Assembly (NCBI GenBank): GCA_914767715.1
Contig: OU612065.1
Span: 15,314,001 to 15,378,000 of the forward strand
Direction: 5' to 3'
Source: Membranipora membranacea
Lineage: Eukaryota; Bryozoa; Gymnolaemata; Cheilostomatida; Membraniporidae
DNA length: 64,000 nucleotides
Shown: piece after piece, positions 24,766 to 48,700 of the stretch
Numbering within the stretch: position 1 is the stretch's first letter
Layout of the letters: every line of letters starts with the position of its first letter
The notes under the pieces: generated by a model
The model's database searches: none
Told to the model about the DNA's origin: nothing
What the model saw: only the letters and a program-made list of their open reading frames with translations
Made by a program: the position numbers and the translations under genes

Positions 24766-25458
24766 TTACACTACAGCAAAGTACTCAGAATTTACCAATA
24801 TTCCACACTTCCGCTTCTCGGTTTGACATTTCGGCAGATATATGGTGCCCTCAGAGTTTCTGGTAGAGTGTCTGAGTCCCTCCTTACGCAGCGGGAGCCA
24901 ATGTCGTAATGGGTGGTTTTCATCAGTCAATATACGGTGTATGTACTTATGGCACAAGTGGCTTGGTGTATCGTTTAGTGGCAGAATATTAGCAGCAGCT
25001 AATCTCTCGTCATAGTGTTCTATTTCAGAGTAGATGATTCTGAGAGCTAGTCGCTGACACCTCTCGATGTCATCCTTCTGATAATCAGTAGTGTACGGAT
25101 ACCACGCAGCAACAGCATGGGAAATGACTGGAATGATTTGGGTTTTATACATCAAAACCAAGCTTTCCTGGTTGACTCAAGACTGCTTCAGAATGAGTAG
25201 TCCATGGCATCGCTTGTTCGCTGACTTGGTGATATTAACGATATGCTCGTTAAATTGGAGATGTTGGTCAATAGTGAGGCCGAGTAGTTTGGTGGATGTC
25301 ACATTGTCAACATTATGTGACTTGTTCATCGTTAGTGGTTTCGACATTATTAAAAAAATTAAAATACATCTACCATTGAATTCCATATCTGGAATAGCAT
25401 CGTTAGCTTTCTTTTGCAAAACAAAGGGCTTGCAAAAATAGCCAGTCCCTAGTAGCAA
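24766..25458 (-). pseudogene. Decayed non-LTR retrotransposon: reverse transcriptase C-terminal fragment
   Basis: On minus, 25458-24766 is one continuous frame interrupted by a single TGA at 25176-25174. It reads STKLLGLTIDQHLQFNEHI, then the stop, then IPVISHAVAAWYPYTTDYQK and DDIERCQRLALRIIY. This is the region just after the catalytic domain of LINE reverse transcriptases: a LGxxID-hLxxxxHI step, then an Ala/Trp-rich helix and an Q-x-x-A-R-x-I segment. The catalytic YADD part is missing upstream of 25458, so the copy is truncated at 5'. It points toward the endonuclease fragment at 23785-24320, so the two are convergent and are probably separate insertions. Confidence 0.8.
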
Positions 25459-26906
25459 TCTAGAAATGCCCTAATCATCGACACTGTATGGGGTATAATT
25501 ACTGTTTGCAATTTTGTAAACAAGACAATTTCTCAGGCTAATTATTCATGCTACTAGGGACAGCCAATCGGATAACAGTCAGATGGGTCCCTGTGTTTAG
25601 TGTCCTAGCCATATAACGCTATGATACTATTTCCATTCTAAGAGAAGAATCTAATTCAGTGACATCTACACAAAACTACTCAATGAACAACTAAAAGCGG
25701 TTAACCAAATAGAATACCTTGGGGTTACCTAGAACAAGTATGTTCCCTCTGTGGTGGCGGAGGGATATTGCAAATGTTTGGTATCGATACCAAAAACACA
25801 TCTTTACATGATGAGTACCAGCATACAACTCTTTAAATTAATCAACCCTGATGCTGAGGTCACAACACAACGTCGCAATACAGTTAACTATTATATAACC
25901 TTCTTAACAAAGCCTCAGCCACACAATAAAATAGAAATAAAAACATTTTGATTCCGATTAGACAAAGGGTGCCTCAAATCACAGCTTGTCCACGCTATCC
26001 TCTGGCCAAATCCACAACACAGCTCACTCATCGGTGCAAACGAACAGCTTTTATAAAGTTTTACAAAATATCTTTCAGCATGACTCCTCAAATCAAATTT
26101 TTAAACCGAACCTCTGAATAATAACAATCGACCCCAACAAGCACAGTGGCTATTAATTCGTAGGCAACTGAACATTGAGAATATTTTGCACAAAAGAAGT
26201 GAGCCTCCGTTGCTCCATGATCTAAAATTCTGTGATCTGGTTAAAGATAGGATGTTGACAGACAAACAGTGAGCATCAGGTTGAATTATGACAAGACAAC
26301 ATTATATTGATGAAGGAAAATCAACAAAAATACATCAATATTGTTTGAAACTATAAATACTGTGGGTTGCCATTAGGTTACAATTAAGTGAAAAGGTGAC
26401 ATTCAATAATTAATAAAGAGAAAAATTCAGTATGATAATGCTCAATGTCCCAATTTCTTGATGTCTATCAATTACTGAACCAATAGCAGTAGCACCCATC
26501 CATCGCCGACCGTTGTTGCTGTGCTGATATGCATGAAAATCAGGATACAACAAACAAATTAAACATATAAATTCCTTGAATCATTTCTCTGAAAGAAAAT
26601 GTGGAATGTACAAAAATATTTCATTTCACAAATTGTAACATCAGAATAAATAACTTAACAAACCAGATTATTCAAAACCCACTTTTAACCCTGGTAACTA
26701 TGAGTGAAGGTTTAAAACTGAGCCTGCAGTTTTGTCTTCAGACATATCTGACTAAAACGATAATGGGCTGCAGGCTGTAGTCTTCTCGGGATCAGGGCAA
26801 ATAAGCCCTATAGCAGAGCTGTGAAAAAAGAGGTACTTCACCTCAAGTTGCAGTCATAGTCTTTTGTACTGGCATGTGTTAGCAGACAATCTTTGGTGGT
26901 TGATAA

Positions 26907-38511
<11,605 letters not shown>

Positions 38512-39747
38512 TTTCAATCAAGCCCAACTCTGCAATGATGATACCATATAACATTAGATTATTTGCAACATACAGGATACTTACACTTTTTTCTTGTATT
38601 TTGCATGAGACTTGAATGGTTCATGTGCCAAGTGGGAAGTTTGTTTGACATGACCTCATAAGGCAAGTCCATGAAAATAACTTATCAACTCATAGATAGC
38701 CACTGTCAACATCACAGATGTCAAAACCCATCAACTGCAGGCCATAAACTGCAACAACTAAACAATAAATAGACAGAACCTTTGTCATTGACCTTTTTGA
38801 TCTTCTTCGGCTGATAGAAACGACTTAGCCGTTGCAATTATTGAAACATGTATATTTTGAAAATAATCTATTGGCCAGTAATAATTTAATATGCACAATG
38901 GTATCATTGAACTATGACCAGCCATAACAGCTTCTCATTGAATGAACATTTAGGCCTACTCAGAATAGGCATATGATCACAGATCTACCATAGCACTTGG
39001 CCAAGACATGCCACTGTTAAGGCTTCCTGCACTCTACTCTAAACTACCCTGCTCAAAGGCCACTCTAACGGGGTCTTTGGGATAAGGCTACTCTGAACTT
39101 GTTTTGGAAACAACCTGATCTTTCTAGGGCGTGTAAGTTGGTCAACCAATGATCCTGCTGTGGCTTATGTTTCCAGACCACACCGACATAGATAATACCA
39201 TACAAAACAATATGGCAAGGGAGCTTTGAGCTTGGCAGCTTTCTTGACAGTAAAATAAACTCAAAAGAGCCAAGTATTTCATATTAGTAGTTATAGAACA
39301 TAGCATGGTATGGGATTTTGAGTAACCAAGAAATATACAGTGAGGGCCGGGCCCACAAGCCAACAGGAATATCTCAATTTACAAGTCAAGTGCCAGTTGA
39401 GGCAAGGTCTTACTCTTAGAGCACCTATTACCCTTTGCTCCACAGGTTGAGGCCAGGCCCAAATCCAGGGAACAAGACATAGAAATAGTAGACTACTACA
39501 AAAGTAGGCCCAAGGAGTGCCAGGCCTAAGTACACTGCACTGTGCATATTATGTGTATGTACATGTTTAGTCGAGCCTAACCATATTTGAATATAACTAC
39601 TGATAATCACCACAAAATGATATTACAAACTAACTAGTAGGCAACAAAACAAAATAAGTGATCATGATTGAATAATTGCTGCCAAAAAATAGATTAGATA
39701 GATTTTGATGTTTTTTTCAATATTTATAGGCAGTCATAACAACCTAC

Positions 39748-39830
39748 CTTGGACTTGGTAGAACTCATTAAACTTGATTTACCAAAGAATTATCTCTCAT
39801 TAGTTGGATAAACCATCCTTTTTTCTGTTA
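39748..39830 (-). other. Candidate 5' UTR exon of CCDC186
   Basis: A minus-strand donor, GTCCAAG|gtaggtt, ends an exon at 39748. It is the best donor upstream of the coding exon's acceptor near 38531. The start of transcription is not visible. Confidence 0.35.
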
Positions 39831-40487
39831 GGAACCAGTATAGGCTTGTAAATGAAGAATGATGAGCTAAGGAAATCAGGATGATGTGAAAATTTAGGAA
39901 AATTCTTGTTTTGGGAGGTGACATATAGTGGCTGAATTCCTAATCATATATGGAGGAATATTTGGAGTGCTAAGGTCCCTCTCAATATAACTAAGAAAAC
40001 TGATGTGAGGAACCAAGGTACAATCACGTGATATAACCTTAAACATTCTCAACACTTTATATAAATGTAACTTTTGGAGGATACTAGGTCATATCAAGGT
40101 CATTTTAGCAGACTCGCTCACGCATGTTCTTTATTCTGTTTATTTGCTGAAAATATTCATATTATTGAACTGTTATCGACATTTGCTTCACCCTATAAAG
40201 AAGGAATGCAACTTCAGCTTAATCAATCTTCGGTTGCAGGTTGTTGCTTTTGGTTGTGTAGGCTAAAATTGACATATTTGCATGTCCAAGCAATGAGTCC
40301 TTTGGTCCAATAATAATAAACTAAATAAAGTCAAAAAATACAAATAAATAAATTAAATCAAAATGCCATAGGCCCAGGGTACCCTTCCTTTCCTATCCGA
40401 TGAATTGAATAATAGAACTTGTTCAAGTACCCATCTGTTGATTGAAAAAGTTAAATAATGAAAAATACCAATACTAACAACCTCCAA

Positions 40488-40877
40488 CAGGGGCGTATAT
40501 TCTAAAAAATTTCACTCACTGACTTTTCAGAGATGAGCATAATAATCGGGCGCAGCCCGATCCACACGCCGTAGGCGTGTGGGAGGGGCGCTTAAGCGCC
40601 CTCCCACCACGGAAATTTTTGCATATCGGTAGCAAAATAGTGCAAGCAGAGAGGTATTTCAATGGCTCACTGAGCTGTTGGGTACTTTCAGAAAACAACT
40701 CAATAGCAGTAGAAGATTACGGTAAAAATGCTCCAGTTATAAAGCACCCATTTGAAAAAAAACTGACCTTGATGGGATTCGAACCCACAACAATCTTATA
40801 AGGCGGACGCTCTACACACTGAGCTATTCAGCCACTCACGGAAATCCGTGGGCCGTGAGTGCTAATATACGCCACTG
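40488..40877. mobile_element. hAT-like miniature element carrying a tRNA-like body and three hairpins
   Basis: Terminal inverted repeats CAGGGGCGTATATT (40488-40501) and AATATACGCCACTG (40864-40877) match at 13 of 14 bases. They are flanked by an exact 8-bp duplication ACCTCCAA (40480-40487 and 40878-40885), typical of hAT elements. Just inside are three successive hairpins: TCGGGC/GCCCGA (40546-40560), CCACACGCC/GGCGTGTGG (40562-40582), and a GCGCTTAAGCGC palindrome with G-rich and C-rich flanks (40581-40605). Near the right end, on minus, lies a tRNA-like segment (about 40830-40762) with an A box TAGCTCAGTGTGTAGAGC and a B box GGGTTCGAATCCC. No transposase is encoded. Confidence 0.88.
40762..40832 (-). 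ncRNA. tRNA-like sequence inside the hAT-like element (not a sound tRNA gene)
   Basis: Read on minus, GTGGCTGAATAGCTCAGTGTG starts a D-arm-like region. CTTATAA sits where an anticodon loop would be, and GGGTTCGAATCCC makes a good T arm. The anticodon stem and acceptor stem do not pair properly, so I regard it as a tRNA-derived relic that may keep an internal Pol III promoter. Confidence 0.6.
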
Positions 40878-41162
40878 ACCTCCAAATAACTAGGCTTTAC
40901 TACTACTAGTACTACTAACTTGATTGATAAAACATAATTAATAATTGTTTAACCAATCGAGGACTGAGTTCAAAGTTCAAGTTCAGTTTAAGCTACTGTT
41001 ATTTAGGGTTCCTAAGTTTATCCGAATAAGCCTCTGTTCCATAGGCCACGGTGCATATATTTGTACATCAGACAGTTACCTTTGATTTTGGAATTGTACT
41101 GTATCCTCATGAGTCATGTAGCACAGCATGTCACCGACCGTGATGGGACTTTTGCTGCGCTA

Positions 41163-41448
41163 AGAACCCGTCCGGTTGCCTATTTGGCAACTGCCGAATG
41201 TCTGCGTGGCATCCGGTGGTTGCCCATAGGCACCTGATTGGCACTCGGACAACCGCAAATTGGCATCCGGTTGCATGAAACGCGTCCGGACACAAAAATG
41301 ACAAAGGCGGATGGGTTTGTAACACTCATCATCCATTCCAAGCGACAAATCTATCCGGGTGCCAACCGGATGCCTTTTTGGCAACCACCGGATGCCACGC
41401 GGACATCCAGCGGTTGCTTAATAGGCATCCGGATGGGTTTGTGGCAGT
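41163..41448. mobile_element. GC-rich fold-back repeat with recurring GCATCCGG motifs
   Basis: The left part (41163-41241) and right part (41352-41448) are inverted copies: CCGGTTGCCTATTTGGCAAC against the complement of GGTTGCTTAATAGGCATCCG, and GCGTGGCATCCGGTGGTTGC against GCAACCACCGGATGCCACGC, which is exact. CGGATGGGTTTGT recurs at about 41308 and 41430, with a variant at 41489. The composition is much richer in G+C than the surrounding DNA. I could not find a clear target duplication. The open frames crossing it are by-products of the repeat. Confidence 0.75.
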
Positions 41449-42768
41449 CACCTGATACAAGGTGAAATGGATGACCAGATAGCACTGTCGGATGGGTATT
41501 TGTCATAAGCGGATAGTCCTTCTACATAATTGTGTGGCGGCTGGCCATTCACCGGACACAATATTAGCCCAACATCTTTCACCCCTGGTGTATTTTGCCA
41601 CTATAATAATGGTCAAGAATCAGAACCACCTTAAAACAATATTAGTACTGGACATTAACACAGCGAAGTCATGTAAGCTTCAGAAGCTCCATTCCTACCA
41701 CATCGCCACTGTGTGCCCTGGTGCAACAAAGTCATTGTGTCGTGTCGACTGCTGTTGGTTTTCTGTGTCATATACCGCATCTTACCAAAGGTTGCCATGC
41801 GACAGCTTTGTCTCATCGTCACCAGCACCTGTTTCTATTTGTGCCCATCCAAAATTTTTAATTTGCATAATACTCTAAGTATCTATACACACTAGGCTTG
41901 CTCAACATAGCTACAGTCTAAGTCTTTTCATGCACTTCATCTGTCAGTTATGTCACCATCTCTGTCTGGGCTCTGTTGCTGGTATCATCTGTGGTACAAT
42001 AATAAGTAGACATAGTACATAATAGTGTTGTGCAGAGTCCCCTAATTTTTTTCGGGCCAGTCACCTACCAAGAAGGGAGAGTGCAGGTACAAACCCCAGT
42101 GCCCTTTTACTTACTGGTAGTTGTACTAATACGCATATTACAATGATATTTAACTAGTCAGGTACCAAACTCGACACTAGATGATAAAATTTCTCAAAAA
42201 GCAGGTCATAGTAAATAAAAGTGTGACCCTCCAATCGGAACCCCAGCCCGATCCTTATGGAGCAGAAATGATAGGCACTAGACAGCAACTTAGAGCTTCT
42301 CAACACTGGCAGAATGTGTTCCTCAAACATCAAGTTGTCTGCCTAGCGTTCCCTCTGGTTACCGAATCTTGGATTTTTACCCTTTATATGAAACAAATGA
42401 CATAGAACCCTTGGGTATGGTTAAAGCTAAAAATTAACAGCACGCCAGCTCATCACCCTGTATCAAGGTTGAACACGCAGTAATGCACCCTCGTTGGTCG
42501 AGCATCGCATCCAGTTCACTGTGCCTCATGTGATAAAAATACAGCTCACAACAATGTCATGGCTTGAAGCCAGGCTAAGGGAGTCTACTGTAGCTGTAAC
42601 TAATATCGCAACATATCCTACCTAGGTCTTGACCTAGAAGTAAATTCAAAGGAGCAAAATAGCATTGATCCTTCTGGATGGTTTACACCGTAATATTTGC
42701 TAAGATATGGTATGGATTTGTAGTGTTCCTTAATTGCCAACCTTGTAGATTTAGAGCAGAAGCATAAG

Positions 42769-45700
42769 ATGGCCAGTTCTCAGCAGGGAAAAGACCTTGA
42801 TGCCTGGGATCCTATGAAGGAAGATTACGAGGACAAATCCTTCAACTCCTACTCAAGAGGACCTGGAAGGAATCTTCCCGATGATCCGAAGTAATTAACT
42901 AGAGAGCTTGTTGTTTGAGATAACATGATCACAATTAAATTCTAATATTATCATAGATATCATACAATATCACGTAAATTTGTTGTCTTGCGATGAACCG
43001 AACAAGTGATGATGCGGGAAGAACCTATATCTATTGATCAGTGATGCCTCAAATTCAATAATAACTCAGAGAATTCTGATGTGTGTTGTAAATGTGTCCA
43101 TCATGTCATAGTCTTGTACAGCACCATGGTTAATAAACTGAACAGTGATCCCTCATGTTTTTTGAATATAAAATAACTTTCGCCCCGAGAAAATCTTGGT
43201 GGCAGCACTCCCTCAAAGAGAAGAGAAACAAAATGTGGTTCCCACCCCTTGGTGACACTACTGGTTTGATATCTTGATTTCTATTTATGTCTATTTGCTT
43301 AAATGTATCTGTTACAGGGAGAGAGGAAGACACAGTAATCTTTATATAAGAGGGCTACCTCGAGCGTTGAATGAGGTTGGTAATAAACTCTTGATTGTCT
43401 ATACTTAAAATTCGAAATAACTGAATTGGAGCTGTTCAGTTGACATTCATATGCATTTCAATCATCTATTCAATTCATCTATTTCGCTTTTCTGGACGTC
43501 ATAGTATTTAGTGTAACATTGCTGCAAAATGAAAGTATTTCCATGAAAGCTAACTGAATGCTGAATTTGTGTGTCATAACATTTAGGGTGCTAAAATTAA
43601 TGAAATGAATCACAGTTATGAATTGTATTGTTTTGTGATAAATGGGAAAGTTTTTTTTATATTAGCAAGGGTTGAGGAACATATTTGGAAAGTATGGAGA
43701 GGTTATATCTGCCAGAGTTAGAACAACGCCCAATTATGTTACGAATTTGGGGTAAGTTTTACAACAGCACCTGTTTTGGAGTTTGTTATACTCGAGACAC
43801 AGGCTGGCCATGAGTTGTACTACCCAACATATGTCCCAATATTTATGAAAGTATGCCCTTCAAACAATCCCACAAACAGACAATCCCACAAACAAATCCC
43901 AAAAACAGATCTCTCAATCCTTTTTTCAAACCTATTCAATCAGTGGTAGCACATATTAGTTTCTCAGATCTTTTCTTTCAGGCAGATATGTCAGGTAAAA
44001 TGTCCATAATTCTGAGACTCTCAACAATTGAAATTTCTGTTGTGTGTCCTCTGCTTCGTGGCTTTATAAATGAGATGAGAATCTTATCCTCCATCAATTT
44101 TTTTATATGCATCACATATGCTTACTCACGGGCTGATGATAAAATTTCTATGTACATAGTTATTTATCACGCGTAATGTGATTTGGTGTCAATAAGTGGC
44201 ACAGTATATACTATAGGCCTATATATATATTTACTTGCTAGCGTTGATTGGTAGAAATAAAGTCAATGTTATAAAGTTATCAAAAAATATGTATCACTGT
44301 ATATATGTAATGTAACACTATCTTGGTTTGTGATACCCAGGTTTGTTATGATGGCTTCTGTTGATCAATGCACTGAGGCCATAAAAAATGTGAATGGATT
44401 TAGAATTGGAAATGATAAGCTTGTTGTGGAGTTTGCCAAGTCACAGGAAGAGAAAGAAAAAGACAGACGAGGAAGAGATGTATGTCAATATATTATATAC
44501 AATAAATAAATATAACAACAGTTGTTTGCATGTATTTATATGTTTGCAGCTTATATCTTTTCCCATGTATACTCATTTGTGCATCATCTTGTGTATCAAT
44601 ATATTGTAATAATCTCTGTTACATATTTTACAAATTCAACCTTGGCCCATGTTGGTGCATACAAACTTTTTCCTAAGTATTATCTTGATCGTTGGAAAAC
44701 TACAAATTCATTTTGAGCATTTCTAGAAGAGTAAGGTAAGATGCCTGGGATTCTTTTGGTGGGAGTTATTCTCTCCCTGCTATGAATGAATTTGCTCGTA
44801 ACTTTCTATTGATGATCGATACGGTCAGTCTATACCAAGCTGTTTGTAGCACAAACTGTGTGTGTAGTAACAGAACTAGTTGCAGTATAATTCTTGTCAT
44901 ACTTTGACAGGTTTTGAGCCCCTATGAAAATAGTAACTGTAAATTATTTTTGTAATTGTAGAGTCAGGATAGTCTGATCAGAAACATAGCTGCTGGTGGA
45001 CGTACTGTAGCTTCTCCGAGGTATGGCAGTAAAAAAATCTAGGCATGTAACTGTGGGATTCCAACCTTTATGTATGGAGATTGTAGAATTGCTAAAATCA
45101 CTGCGTCTTTTCATAAATGTTGACCAGTAGGAGGTAGCTCAGTTGGTTAGAGCGCCTGCCCTTTAACGCGCAAGCGTTGGAGGTCCTGGGTTCGAATCCC
45201 GCTGCGGTCTACTGACTACTGGGCTCATAAGAGGCCCCAGGTGTGCTCCGACCTGCCTGCAAACTGTGAGCAACTTGGCGCCGAATACGGCGGCCGCGCC
45301 CTTAAGGCACTAGTATTTCTCAGTCCTTGGACGGAGACAACACTTGCGACTTTAACCCACTGCTAAAAAAGAACAACTAAACAACTCCACAACTAAATCT
45401 ATCAACTTTGAATCCTGTTAATTATTATGACTAGTTTTTCCCTTGTCTCTCCGTTTTTCCTTATTGTTTAAGTCATTTTTTCTGTCAATGCATGCAAAAC
45501 TATTCAAAAAAATAACAGTAGGCTGACAAAAAAGTTTATATATAACTAGAGTGGGTATCTATGAATAAGAATCATGTTCCTCGGACGGACGAATTCAAAG
45601 CGTATGCTGTCTGGTATTTACAGGAAGGACTCAGGAAATCTACAGATAAGTGTAATGAATGATCAGCATGTTACTGAGCAGAACGACATTCCAGCTCTTC

Positions 45701-48700
45701 AACAGAACGGTTTATCGCCAGCCTCTACTGGGTATGTACCATAAACCTTATATTCCAGGAGCACAACATGTCCCACATATATCTAAGGCAGTCCATTATG
45801 GTGAAGTGGAATGAGCTATGGAACGAGAGAACACAACTCTGTGTAGTGAATAGCTGACTTGCTAATTAGCGCCATCAACCCATTCTTTTTTGGGGACGGT
45901 GAGATGGCGCAATTGGTTAGCACGCTTGCTATTCACTAGTCACTGATTACAGGAGCTTTCAAGGTTGATTGTTCCAGCCCCCCAGCACTCTCGGGTGTAT
46001 ACCTCTCTTCTTCCTTACGCAACATTTGTCCAAAGCTATACATATGTCCTTGTCTGTCTAGAATCTATCCCTTGCTTTTCCCTGTCGGTCTCTCATGTAT
46101 AACTTGCTTATTCGTGGCCATCAGGAAAAACGGCTGTTCTGATCACACAAGATCCTGATTCAATTATACCAGAAATGTACAGCGATCAGCCCTATTGGGT
46201 CGTGGTGGTAGTAGAACGTGACACACACATACTCTTGAAGCCTCTCTACTTACATGGTTATTGTTACATTACCAGGAAAGAGTCAGTTCAAATGTCCCAA
46301 CATTTTTTGAAGCCACTCTTTGTTCTTGCTCCCTCCTACTTGTAAAGAAAAAAGTGTCCCGCCACTTTGACCACACAGTTATTTCACTTATTCAACTAAA
46401 AGTCTTAACTCTCTTTTGGCTACAACATGGCGCTTCATGATTTTAATCCATCTTGTCACCTGATCTACGTCTCACCACGGGTTAGGATTGCAGAGAAAGA
46501 TGACCATTCCTAATCATTCATCCTTATTTTTCATTTTAATATAGTGTTTGTAAAATGGAAAATTCAAAATCACATTTCTAGTCAATCCAAATATGTATCT
46601 GACGTTCAATTTAATTTGCGTACTTGATTTATTTAAGACACAATATACACAGAAAGTCTCCTTGGATTGAGGTTCTGTATGACGAGACTCCCTGTCGCCT
46701 GACAAACCATATCAAAATGAGAAGAGTTATCCATTACATGGTATTCACTGATATAAACTGATCTCTGCAATAGTGATGGACTGTCATAACAAAATCACTG
46801 TGCCCACATGTCCTGCTGGACTGTCATTGCAAAATCACTGAACCTTACAGACTTTATTGGCCTAGAAGGTCCGGAAGGCCGGCCGAGATGGCTGGATAAA
46901 ATTAAAATTGTCTGCTGTGAATTTCATTTAAGAAGGCCTGGATTGAATTGAACATTTCATTGGATTTAATCAAACTTTTCTGCATCAAACTTTTCTGTTC
47001 TGCATCAAAGTTTTCCACTCCACCCTCATACCAGTTAAATTAATATCAACCACCCTATATCATATGACATTCGTATGTAGGTCCTCAGTCTACAATGATG
47101 AAAATAACCAATAGTTGCCATCATTTTACTTAACCATTGATGATTTGCAATAGAACTGCATGACAGTCTTTATCAAGGCCACAATCAGACAGCATGGGCA
47201 AGCCGTTTCTCCCTGACAGATTTACACATACTCAGATCATCCAATTTCTGAGAAATCAACTTAGAATCTCATTGAGTCACAGCAAACTCCAAAGAGTGTA
47301 TTGCGGAACTAAACATTTGGGTGCGCAGGTATGCTTACCTTTTGCTTATTATTAAGTATATTTTTGTAATTTCTTTGTTTGTGACAAGAACAGGTAAGTT
47401 TGATGAAGAACAGAAAAATTTGATGCACAACAGTAATGTTTGATGCAGAAAAGTTTGATTAAATTCAATGTTATGTTTAATTCAATCAGGCCTCTTTAAA
47501 TTAAATTCTCAGCAGATAATTTCTCTGGGCCAAGGTAGAACTCTCATGTCCTGCTTGGAATATCATCCATAACCTAAACTTTATATAGTTGTTATATGAG
47601 GCTTGATAGCCGTTGTAAAGTCATCTCTTACTATCCAGCTACATCTTTTGGGAGATTGTAGGATAGTTAGATAATTTGATCTAATCTATTTTAATACCGG
47701 AGAAGTATACAACTGAGGGTGCTGGAACAATCAACCTTGAAAGCTCACCCTATGGTTAAAATAAAGAATGTTGGTTAAAATCACAAGGGTTAGTCACTCA
47801 CACATCGTGGCGGCGAAATAGTGTGTGCCTTAAGGGCGAGGCTGCAATGACTGCGCCAATTTGCTCTCAGTTTGTAGGCAGGTCGGAGCACACCTGGGGT
47901 CCAACAACTCCCAGCTGTCAGTGGACTGCAGTGGGATTCGAACCCACAACCTTCAACACTCGCATGCTGAAGGACCGGCGCCCTAACCGCTGAGCCACCT
48001 CCTACTCAAATCCACAACTCGTGCGGCATCAATCGCCTAGCCGTGAATAGCAAGGGCACTAATCGATTGCGCCATCTCACCATCCCCAAGACAAATGGGT
48101 CGATGGTGCTAATAAGCATGCCCGCTATTCACTATTCTTGTCACATAGCACTCAACTCCGCCATCGCAACCCTATGCAACAAAGCGTACGTATTAAGGTT
48201 GTTAGCCTTTCAAGGCCCATTGCTGGGACCCCTTGCAGTGAATTTTTTAGCTGTGTTTCCAGCTTGTCAGCATGTCTCTCCATACTGTCGCATGTCTTTC
48301 CATGCTGTCACGTGTCTTTCCATGAGTCAGTCAGAAGACGAGTACACAGAAGAAGAACACTATAAAAGAACTCTATGTAAACTGGGATATAACAAGCACG
48401 ACAGCAATCTTCTAGATGTGAATTAATGTTGTTGTTTGCATAACTGAATCTTATATAATACAAACTTTTTCTGTGTGCTATGCTAGTACTAGGAGGCCAG
48501 GATTAGATCGGGATGGAAGAGGCCCTCATCAGAGCAGTGGTACTCGTCAACCTCCCCCTCAGCAACGCCGACCTGATTATTATCCCGATGCTGAAAGTCT
48601 GAACAATGCAGTACATGATGATGTGCATCGACTCAATAATGCCTCTGGCCCTAACCGACAGGCTAGTGGTGGTGATAGGTACAATGTGCTTTGATTATTT

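Larger units (their letters stand above)
21535..26906. other. Gene-poor region between the AF9/ENL-type gene and the end of CCDC186
   Basis: Apart from the listed palindrome, repeats and LINE fragments I see no gene. The promoter of the AF9/ENL-type gene should lie just right of 21540. A possible 5' UTR acceptor on minus (TTGACAG) lies near 21560, suggesting a further leader exon upstream. The 3' UTR of CCDC186 should occupy the right end, below 26907. Confidence 0.45.
38512..42768. other. Intergenic region between divergent CCDC186 and Tudor genes
   Basis: It holds the promoters of both flanking genes, a likely CCDC186 leader exon, the hAT-like element and the GC-rich fold-back repeat. A splice acceptor (CCTTGTAG) before 42749 shows that the Tudor transcript also has an upstream leader exon, which I could not place. 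No additional gene is supported. Confidence 0.5.

Noticed and set aside
40762-40832. Possible tRNA-Ile(UAU) gene on minus
   Set aside because: The T arm is sound but the anticodon and acceptor stems do not pair, and it lies inside a transposable element.
41131-41465. Overlapping frames of 64-75 codons on both strands
   Set aside because: They arise from the GC-rich inverted repeat, where stops are scarce in all frames.
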